In this document: in pieces, positions 1 through 4,612 of the stretch | Numbering within the stretch: position 1 is the stretch's first letter | Layout of the letters: each line of letters begins with the position of its first letter | DNA from: Desulfobacteraceae bacterium | GTDB taxonomy: Bacteria; Desulfobacterota; DSM-4660; Desulfatiglandales; Desulfatiglandaceae | Assembly (NCBI GenBank): GCA_020349865.1 | Contig: CP070700.1 | Coordinates: 2,094,870-2,105,581, forward strand | Length of the DNA: 10,712 nt | Direction of reading: 5' to 3' | Program-made: the position numbers and the translations under genes | The notes under the pieces: model-generated | Told to the model about the DNA's origin: nothing | Database searches by the model: none | Seen by the model: the letters and a program-made list of their open reading frames with translations, nothing else

Positions 1-1
1 A

Positions 2-466
2 GTCAAAATCATCTTTAAAAAGAGCCGGCCGCCGATCGATTTCAAGCAAGGACAAAGCGTGAAGCTGACCATCGGCGAACGCACCGAACTCGGCTATAAC
101 GCCCTCATCGACAACACCCGCAAGGGGATCCTCTATAAAAATGAGGTGTTTCAGCCTTTAAAAAAAGTGCAGCAGATCGATGGGTTCATCAAAAAGGTTC
201 GGGACGACCGGAAAATAAACCTGTGTCTGCACGAACCCGGCTATCGGAAAGTGAATGCCCTGTCGAAAAAAATACTTGAGAAACTGAAAGACCGCGGGGG
301 CTTTATCGCCGTCACCGACGAAAGTCCACCGGAACCGATCGCCGGACTGTTCGGGGCCAGCAAGAAAACGTATAAGAAGGCCATCGGTCATCTTTATAAA
401 AAAAGGAGTATCACCATTGAAGCGGACGGCATCCGCTTATGCGGGAAGTTAAGCGGCACCGGATAA
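2..466 (+). CDS. cvfB: CvfB-like S1 RNA-binding protein, C-terminal part (5' end outside window)
   Basis: The reading frame is open from the first bases of the window to TAA at 464-466, so the gene starts upstream. The GTG at 59 lies inside the S1 domain and is not a credible start. The visible part matches the end of the CvfB/YitL family. It shows an S1-like strand set (TELGYNALIDN, GILYKNEVFQPL, then IDGFIKKVRDDRKINL), followed by the C-terminal winged-helix module with the marks GGFIAVTDESPPE, LFGASKKTYKKAIGHLYKK and a final GIRL. Known members are cytoplasmic RNA-binding proteins with several S1 repeats plus this winged helix, about 280 residues long; Staphylococcus aureus CvfB affects virulence gene expression. 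About 154 residues are visible. The next gene is the nitrilase on the same strand after a 49-bp gap. I see no hairpin terminator between them, so read-through is possible. Family assignment is confident; the role in this organism is inferred. Confidence 0.88.
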   Translation, partial: VKIIFKKSRPPIDFKQGQSVKLTIGERTELGYNALIDNTRKGILYKNEVFQPLKKVQQIDGFIKKVRDDRKINLCLHEPGYRKVNALSKKILEKLKDRGGFIAVTDESPPEPIAGLFGASKKTYKKAIGHLYKKRSITIEADGIRLCGKLSGTG

Positions 467-515
467 AAACCGCCGGGATCAGTATGCATTCAGGGTAATA
501 TTATAGGAGAAAAAA

Positions 516-1532
516 ATGGGAGATGCATTTCCGAAAGTTAAAGTGGCGGCGGTCCAGGCGGCCCCGGTCTTTCTAGACCGGGAAAGGACTCTGGATAAAG
601 CCCTGTCTCTAATTTTTGAGGCGTCCCGGAACGGCGCCGGCCTGATCGCCTTTCCGGAAGTCTTCATCGCCGGTTACCCCTACTGGAATCGGCTGGAAAA
701 TGTATTTAAAACGATCCCCTTATTTATCGAGCTGCTAAAGAATTCGGTGACCGTGCCCGGTTCGATCACGAACCGGCTGTGCGAGACGGCAAAAAAGGCA
801 GGGACATATCTTGTGATGGGAATCAACGAACGGCCGGACAACACCCTTGGAACCCTTTACAACACCAACCTTGTTATCGGCCCGGAAGGGGACATTTTGC
901 TTAAACACCGCAAATTGATGCCCACCTACGCGGAAAAACTGGTCTGGGGGTTTGGCGACGGCAGCACACTTCGGGTTCTGGATACCCCCATCGGAAAGCT
1001 GGGCACTCTCATTTGCGGAGAAAACGCAAACCCGCTGGCCCGATTTGCCATGATCGCCCAGGGAGAGGAGATCCATGTCTCCAACTACCCATCCATGCCC
1101 TGTGAAGATTACGGCGGTTACAGCATCGGCGAGGATGTTCAACTTCGCGGCGCTGCCCATTCATTTGAGGGAAAGGTGTTCAATGTTGTAGTTTCATCGG
1201 TGATCGACGCTACGGTCATCGACAAATTGGCCGACACCGAAGAAAAGAGACGGATTCTCTCAGGCCCGCAATCCAGCTTTACGGGCGTTTTTGCCCCGGG
1301 CGGAAAACTGATTAGCGACACCGTTTGCCCGGGAGAAGAGGGGATCGTTTATGCCGACTGCGATATCGAAACCATTATCGGTCACAAGCTCCGGCACGAT
1401 GTGGCCGGTCAGTACAACCGCTTTGACGTGCTCGCCTTAAAGCTCAATCGCACCCCCTGTCGCCCCATCATTGAAACCGAAAGCCCGACGGAACCGGACG
1501 ATGGCCTCCCCGATAACGAACCGGCGGCATAA
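516..1532 (+). CDS. Nitrilase / carbon-nitrogen hydrolase family protein
   Basis: A 338-residue protein with the full nitrilase fold. The catalytic triad is visible: Glu48 in AFPEVFIAGYPYW, Lys133 in HRKLMPTYAEK and Cys168 in LICGENANPLARF; Glu140 sits where the family's second structural glutamate lies. The flanking AGYPYW, the CGENxNPLARF context and the following IAQGEEIHVSNYP are typical of true nitrilases (branch 1, nitrile to carboxylate plus ammonia) rather than amidases or beta-ureidopropionases. Length fits that branch (about 310-360). The tail (320-338) is acidic and probably disordered. The start is supported by AGGAGA at 505-510, five bases before ATG. There is no signal peptide, so it is cytoplasmic. 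The actual nitrile is not readable from sequence; aliphatic and aryl-acetonitrile substrates are both possible. No hairpin follows the stop, only T-rich runs (1551-1575). The downstream neighbour is a broken gene on the other strand. Confidence 0.92.
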   Translation: MGDAFPKVKVAAVQAAPVFLDRERTLDKALSLIFEASRNGAGLIAFPEVFIAGYPYWNRLENVFKTIPLFIELLKNSVTVPGSITNRLCETAKKAGTYLVMGINERPDNTLGTLYNTNLVIGPEGDILLKHRKLMPTYAEKLVWGFGDGSTLRVLDTPIGKLGTLICGENANPLARFAMIAQGEEIHVSNYPSMPCEDYGGYSIGEDVQLRGAAHSFEGKVFNVVVSSVIDATVIDKLADTEEKRRILSGPQSSFTGVFAPGGKLISDTVCPGEEGIVYADCDIETIIGHKLRHDVAGQYNRFDVLALKLNRTPCRPIIETESPTEPDDGLPDNEPAA

Positions 1533-1558
1533 GTTAAAGAGAGCACCGTTTTTTTTCC

Positions 1559-1876
1559 TTATTTTTTCCTTATTTTATCTATTTTTTCAAAATCCCGGTA
1601 GAGCAGGGTAAAATATGGGTCCTGCATGCCAAGATCCATGGCTTTTTTCAAAACCGCCAGGGTATCTTTCCCTAACGTATTCTCAGTTTTAAGCTTATGG
1701 CCCAGGTCAACCGCCATACCGAGATCTGTGTGCAGATTGTAGACACGAGAGCGTCCATCCCACTTACGGGTGAGGATGTGCTTCGGAAAACGGACCTCAC
1801 TGATGTAACTCCGCGCATTGGACACATTGAAAACCTCAATCATGTCTTCAAGTGCGATACCTGCCCGTTCAGCCAT
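1559..1876 (-). pseudogene. 3-hydroxyisobutyrate dehydrogenase-like oxidoreductase, C-terminal remnant
   Basis: About 105 residues match the C-terminal all-helical domain of the beta-hydroxyacid dehydrogenase family (3-hydroxyisobutyrate dehydrogenase, NAD-binding 11 domain). Visible are an AERAGIALEDMIEVFN helix, NARSYISEVRFPKHIL, a DLGMAVDLGHKL helix and a closing FTLLYRDFEKI. The N-terminal Rossmann domain with its GxGxMG nucleotide motif and the catalytic lysine are missing. Reading upstream, the same frame meets TAA at 1898-1900 without any Rossmann sequence, and I could not find that domain in the other frames up to about 1990. A full protein is about 290-300 residues. The ATG at 1876 is therefore an internal methionine of a truncated gene, and the product could not work as a dehydrogenase alone. 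It faces the nitrilase tail to tail. A free-standing small protein cannot be excluded but is unlikely. Confidence 0.75.
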
Positions 1877-2015
1877 CGATGATAAGAAGTCCTTTTTTTA
1901 GAGCCGGAGTATAGGCGATTTGCCATTGTGTGTTAATGAGAAAGGCCACCCATGATGTTGTGAAGCCAAATCCTGGGGTAAAAAATAAAGAGCATGTTGC
2001 CAGGGAAGAACAGGG

Positions 2016-2023
2016 AAAGGAGG
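2016..2023 (+). promoter_or_regulatory. Shine-Dalgarno site deciding the IHF-like start
   Basis: AAAGGAGG lies six bases before the ATG at 2030. It fixes the start at MTLTKDW and rules out the in-frame ATG at 1994, which would add an unrelated MLPGKNRERRLK leader containing the ribosome site itself. Confidence 0.75.
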
Positions 2024-2029
2024 CTCAAG

Positions 2030-2245
2030 ATGACCCTTACGAAAGATTGGATAATTGATGCGTTATGCATGGAAATCGGCTTGAAGAAATCTGAAGCTTC
2101 CAAGGTGACCGAATCTTTGCTTGAGATCATCAAGAGGAAGCTGGACTCGGGGGAAGACATCGTTATAAGCGGCTTTGGTAAATTTTGTGTAAGAGGGATG
2201 AAAGCGCGCAAAGGGAGAAATCCAGCTACCAGCAAGAAACCTTGA
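2030..2245 (+). pseudogene. IHF/HU family DNA-binding protein, truncated in the DNA-binding arm
   Basis: The frame gives 71 residues. It begins MTLTKDWIIDAL, continues through the two-helix dimerisation core (LKKSEASKVTESLLEIIKRKL) and GEDIVISGFGKFCVRG, and reaches KARKGRNPAT, the start of the arm with the Arg-Asn-Pro that kinks DNA in IHF and HU. It then ends with SKKP and a stop. Family members run about 90-100 residues and need the second half of the arm and a C-terminal helix. Neither is present in any frame of the next 200 bases. The start looks most like IHF alpha. The ribosome site is excellent, so the 5' end is native, and the 3' end has been replaced. It may be transcribed, but stable DNA bending is doubtful; a dominant-negative or partial partner cannot be excluded. 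Confidence 0.72.
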
Positions 2246-2292
2246 AAATCTTGATCTGCCAAAAGTAATGATTAATTTGGGTTATATTCAGT

Positions 2293-2321
2293 CTACCAAA
2301 TTTCCATATTAGATTTGGTAG
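2293..2321. repeat. Perfect 9-bp inverted repeat
   Basis: CTACCAAAT (2293-2301) and ATTTGGTAG (2313-2321) are exact reverse complements around an 11-base spacer. There is no T-run after it on either strand, so it is not an obvious terminator. It lies just past the broken end of the IHF-like gene in an AT-rich gap (2246-2428) where I recognise no gene. It could be a regulator-binding site or a scar of rearrangement. Confidence 0.5.
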
Positions 2322-2428
2322 TCATAATTGAATCATGGCTTATTCATCCAAAGATATGGCAAGCATTATTGACCGACGAGTTGGATTGGGCAGGAGGGGT
2401 CAAATACTATATGTTGTGGTCATTTGAA

Positions 2429-2740
2429 TTATTTAAGGCCCGCGTTACGGAGCGCCTCCACTACCCGGTCACAATGGGCCTGCTTCTTAAAATTCATTCT
2501 TTTCGCGTATAATTCAAGAGAAAAATTAGGTGATGGGATATGAATACTTAAGTTTAACTCCCTGAGAGTTACCGAACCGCCAAACCCAATGTTCTGGGCA
2601 GAAGACGCGAACTCGGTAATCTTCTTTAAAGCCTTCTCAGAGTTAGGAAAGTATTCAATATCATAGCCCTTTTTGGTAAGGGCATCAATTACCCTCCAGG
2701 CCTTCTTCTCGCCATGCCACTTCTCATCGCTTCCTCTTTG
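2429..2740 (-). pseudogene. LUD-domain (LutC/DUF162-type) protein, N-terminal half, frameshifted start
   Basis: On the minus strand the frame is open from 2740 to TAA at 2431-2429 and encodes 103 residues with no start codon near its 5' end. The first two thirds match the beginning of LUD-domain proteins: EKWHGEKKAWRVIDALTKKG, then a strand and helix (EYFPNSEKALKKITEF), then the characteristic IGFGGSVTLREL. After RELNL the match stops. The remaining 35 or so residues are not recognised, and the rest of the domain (family length about 200) is absent. An in-frame TAG lies at 2743-2741. An ATG at 2727-2725 sits in a neighbouring frame, so a single-base shift near 2724 would restore a start. LUD proteins act in lactate utilisation (LutC) or in related proteins of unknown role. 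The gene appears broken at both ends. It lies just downstream of the flavoprotein on the same strand and might once have been its operon partner. Confidence 0.65.
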
Positions 2741-2797
2741 CTAATCTCTTCTCCTCTTGCTTTTTCCTTTTCCCCCTCCTTTCTTGAAGATCCTTTA

Positions 2798-3373
2798 CTA
2801 ACCATGAATCTTCTTTAGAAGCCAAGCCATGTTTTGTCCAAGGGTCTTCATGATATTGATTCCCTCTTCATCATCTTTAACCTGGCCGGGGTCACGTCCA
2901 ATACCCATATTCCAGTATGATGAGCCAGCAACAATCATCTGGGCATGAAAAAATAGGTGGTTCAGCGTATCGAAAGTGTGAACAGCTCCGGCACGCCGGA
3001 CAGCCACGACTGCGGCACCCACTTTACGTCTTAAAAGACCTCCATTGGCCAGAGATACCATGCCGCACCGTTCAATGAGTGCTTTGATACCAGCGCTTAC
3101 ATCAGTGAAGTAGACCGGGGAACCAAGCACAATGCCATCAGCCGCGATCATCTTCTCCAAATACCCATTGAGACTGTCTGCTGTGACGGCACATTTCAGG
3201 TCCTTATTCTCGAAGCACTTGTAGCAAGCAATACATCCTTGGGGTGCTTTGCCAGCCAATTGGATGAGTTCCGTTTCAATGCCCTCTTTTGTAAGTTCAT
3301 CAATGACTGTATTGAGAAGCAAAACAGTATTTCCGTTCTTTCGGCCGCTACCATTAAAAGCGATCACTTTCAT
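2798..3373 (-). CDS. NADPH-dependent FMN reductase / iron-sulfur flavoprotein-like protein
   Basis: A 191-residue flavodoxin-fold protein. It starts MKVIAFNGSGRKNGNT, with the FMN-phosphate loop at residues 7-16. Four cysteines follow at 47, 50, 53 and 61 in a CX2CX2CX7C pattern, then GIVLGSPVYFTDVSAGIKALIER (79-102), which holds the second FMN-contacting loop. The compact cysteine cluster is the mark of iron-sulfur flavoproteins (Isf), where it binds a 4Fe-4S cluster; related proteins lacking the cluster act as quinone or FMN reductases. The start is taken at 3373, not at the ATG 21 bases upstream at 3394, because AAAGGAGAA lies between the two ATGs. The protein is cytoplasmic, with no membrane segment. 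It seems to be the only intact gene between 1533 and 4612. The electron partner is unknown. A plausible promoter lies upstream, and I see no terminator at its 3' end. Confidence 0.88.
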   Translation of the reverse strand: MKVIAFNGSGRKNGNTVLLLNTVIDELTKEGIETELIQLAGKAPQGCIACYKCFENKDLKCAVTADSLNGYLEKMIAADGIVLGSPVYFTDVSAGIKALIERCGMVSLANGGLLRRKVGAAVVAVRRAGAVHTFDTLNHLFFHAQMIVAGSSYWNMGIGRDPGQVKDDEEGINIMKTLGQNMAWLLKKIHG

Positions 3374-3380
3374 AAATTTT

Positions 3381-3389
3381 TTCTCCTTT
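3381..3389 (-). promoter_or_regulatory. Ribosome binding site deciding the flavoprotein start
   Basis: On the minus strand AAAGGAGAA precedes the ATG at 3373 by seven bases. Because it lies inside the longer possible frame beginning at 3394, it favours the shorter start, which places the FMN loop at the usual distance from the N-terminus. Confidence 0.7.
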
Positions 3390-3425
3390 CCCAATGTTTC
3401 TCTCTCTCTTCACTGAAGGTTTTAA

Positions 3426-3454
3426 TCTTTAAGCATGAAATTATCAAGTATCAA
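3426..3454 (-). promoter_or_regulatory. Possible sigma-70 promoter for the flavoprotein gene
   Basis: On the minus strand TTGATA (3454-3449) is separated by 17 bases from TAAAGA (3431-3426), about 50 bases before the start codon. The -35 box matches consensus at five of six positions, but the -10 box at only about three. The tract is AT-rich, so a chance match is possible. The rest of 3455-3607 holds no gene I can recognise. Confidence 0.3.
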
Positions 3455-3607
3455 AGCATTCTTCGGGTTGTAGTACTTAAGGATAAATAGCAGACGCACA
3501 ACGCAGAATAACTATGATGCTCAGCTGCGGTCAACTGGGACTTATGGAAACCGCAAAGCCAATGAGGTAGCTAAAGCCCAGGGCCTATCCTAATGCACCA
3601 GACTCCA

Positions 3608-3865
3608 TTAAGGAAAAATACGTCTAAGCTGCTTAGCTTTTGCCACTCGGCCAATAGCAAGCATATAGGCTGCGGTGCGCATATTTACCTCTTCTTTTAC
3701 AGAAGTGTCATGCACTTCATGGAAAGCCCTTGTCATGATTTGATCAAGACGTTGGTTCACATCGTTTTCTGTCCAGAAAAGCTTCTGGACATTTTGTAAC
3801 CACTCAAAATAGGAAACCGTAGCCCCACCAGCATTGGCTAATATATCAAGAATAACAAAAATAAC
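3608..3865 (-). pseudogene. Glutamate dehydrogenase (Glu/Leu/Phe/Val family), C-terminal remnant
   Basis: The minus-strand frame carries about 85 residues of the C-terminus of NAD(P)-dependent glutamate dehydrogenase: IFVILDILANAGG, VSYFEWLQNVQKLFW, a helix NQRLDQIMTRAFHEV, then RTAAYMLAIGRVAKA and a final RIFP. A full enzyme is about 415-450 residues; the catalytic and most of the nucleotide-binding domain are missing. In the family the proline of VIPDILANAGG is conserved, and here it is leucine, a one-base change that suggests drift. An ATG at 3880 opens the frame, but it lies inside DNA that belongs to another gene remnant (the cyclase at 3864-3927), so the start is accidental. The gene end is native (TAA at 3610-3608). 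The fragment cannot be an active dehydrogenase. Confidence 0.8.
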
Positions 3866-3927
3866 TATAGCCTGCAACATCCGCTGAAGATAGCTGTGAG
3901 CTTGCGCTTGATGTCCTCTGTAGCCAT
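3864..3927 (-). pseudogene. Adenylate/guanylate cyclase, N-terminal remnant
   Basis: A strong ribosome site (GAGGAGG, 3941-3935) precedes ATG at 3927. The first 15 codons read MATEDIKRKLTAIFS. This is the standard start of class III adenylate/guanylate cyclase-domain proteins, in which KRKLAAIFSADVxGYSRLM opens the catalytic domain. The frame then goes wrong: as written it ends GCCRL and stops at 3865. If two bases are restored after the AGC serine codon, the text reads S-A-D-V-A-G-Y-S, the expected continuation. The match ends at the glutamate dehydrogenase junction near 3864. So this is the true 5' end of a cyclase gene that has been frameshifted and cut off. The assignment rests on about 20 residues but they are distinctive. 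Confidence 0.6.
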
Positions 3928-3940
3928 TGGATTACCTCCT

Positions 3941-3989
3941 CAAATAAAAAAGCCTCCAATGGGGTATGGGGGAACCCATGGGAGGCTTT
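3941..3989 (-). terminator. Rho-independent terminator, minus strand
   Basis: AAAGCCTCC (3949-3957) pairs with GGAGGCTTT (3981-3989). After one A-G mismatch the stem continues as ATGGG (3959-3963) with CCCAT (3975-3979), around an 11-base loop. On the minus strand the stem is followed by TTTTTTATTTG. This is a strong intrinsic terminator for a gene that should lie to the right, but no minus-strand gene ends there: the next region is the inverted-repeat element and decayed DNA. It sits just ahead of the cyclase ribosome site. Confidence 0.72.
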
Positions 3990-4002
3990 GCCTTCTTCTC
4001 CT

Positions 4003-4076
4003 TCTGGTGACACACACGTGCCCATAACTCACTTTAAAAGGTTAGGGTTATGTTCTTGGGTTAATTTGTCACCAGA
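4003..4076. mobile_element. 74-bp inverted-repeat element, possible joined ends of a deleted insertion sequence
   Basis: TCTGGTGACA (4003-4012) is perfectly repeated in inverted orientation at 4067-4076 (TGTCACCAGA). Further in, CATAAC (4023-4028) is matched by GTTATG (4047-4052). Read inward from each end, the two arms look like diverged copies of one 26-30 base end: TCTGGTGACA, a spacer, then CATAAC. That pattern fits the left and right ends of an insertion sequence whose transposase gene has been lost, or a tiny MITE. I see no target-site duplication in the flanks and no transposase. A plain RNA hairpin or regulator site is the alternative. Confidence 0.42.
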
Positions 4077-4402
4077 TTTGTTGAGGGCGCACAGGATAGC
4101 GTTTTTTGGCGGGAATGTCTATTTTTTTTATGTGTCTGAAATGACTCACTATTCAATGTTAGTGCTATACTTGAGGAGAAATAAAAAGGCAAAATATTCA
4201 AACATTTAGTTTGTAAACTTTACTGAAATCGGATTTACCAGGGCTGCAAGCTATGGCAAGCAGTGTTCAGTTTCGATATGATATTTTCCAAGCCCATCTC
4301 AATGATTACGTCACCGACCCGACTTATCCCTTGGATCCCTATCTCAAAATAAAAACCGGCGAAAGTTGAGCTGGTGACCTATGTCCAAAGCAGCCAATAT
4401 AT
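4077..4402. other. Intergenic stretch without a recognisable gene
   Basis: AT-rich and without a convincing gene. From 4217 a plus-strand frame (ATG at 4253, ending at TGA 4367-4369) encodes about 38-50 residues, including QFRYDIFQAHLNDYV and YPLDPYLKIKTGES, which I do not recognise. It is in the same frame as the phosphatase tail that follows, so it might be an older part of one broken gene. The opposite strand also has an open stretch here (about 45 codons), so coding direction is uncertain. Confidence 0.35.
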
Positions 4403-4531
4403 GAGAAGATACGCAAAAATGCGGATAAGCCGTTCAATCAAATATTAGAGAGCATAGTAACTGAAATAGAACGTTTTCAAAAAGGATACAGTTTGGCTGA
4501 TGATGTTACCCTAGTCGTGATTAAAACCTAG
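4403..4531 (+). pseudogene. SpoIIE/RsbU-type (PP2C) phosphatase, C-terminal remnant
   Basis: About 42 residues match the end of SpoIIE/RsbU-family serine phosphatases: a helix (KPFNQILESIVTEIERFQ), then GYSLADDVTLVVIKT and a stop at 4529-4531. The paired aspartates of ADDVTLVVIK are the last metal-binding motif of the fold. The preceding 200 residues of the domain, with the other metal-binding aspartates, are absent; the same frame is stopped by TGA at 4367-4369. In this family the domain usually sits behind PAS, GAF or response-regulator modules and signals to anti-anti-sigma factors. This fragment cannot be active. It points toward, and ends 81 bases from, the 3' end of the hydrolase gene. 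Confidence 0.62.
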
Positions 4532-4563
4532 AACCTATGCATTCCCCAATATCCCTGATACTG

Positions 4564-4604
4564 AAAACGGCCGATTTAAAGATTCAGTCAGATCCGATCG
4601 TTTT
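4564..4604 (-). terminator. Weak possible terminator at the end of the transporter operon
   Basis: AAAACG (4564-4569) pairs with CGTTTT (4599-4604), with partial pairing further in. On the minus strand the hairpin ends in GCCGTTTTCAG, a short run of four T. It is placed correctly, just after the last operon gene, but the stem is short and the T-run poor. Confidence 0.25.
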
Positions 4605-4612
4605 ACTACCGA

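Noticed and set aside
735..1160. Minus-strand open frame of 141 codons inside the nitrilase
   Set aside because: It is antisense to a gene with a complete catalytic triad and shows no recognisable domain or ribosome site.
2335..2427. Small plus-strand frame of 30 codons starting MAYSSKDMASII
   Set aside because: It has no ribosome site, no recognised family and only 30 residues. It ends next to the LUD fragment and is most likely chance.
3501..3592. Plus-strand open stretch of about 30 codons before the glutamate dehydrogenase remnant
   Set aside because: An in-frame stop precedes it, there is no start or ribosome site, and no family is recognised.
4367..4369. In-frame TGA as a selenocysteine codon
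   Set aside because: Such bacteria do use selenocysteine, but there is no known selenoprotein motif around it and no clear hairpin right after the codon. A nonsense mutation in a remnant is simpler.
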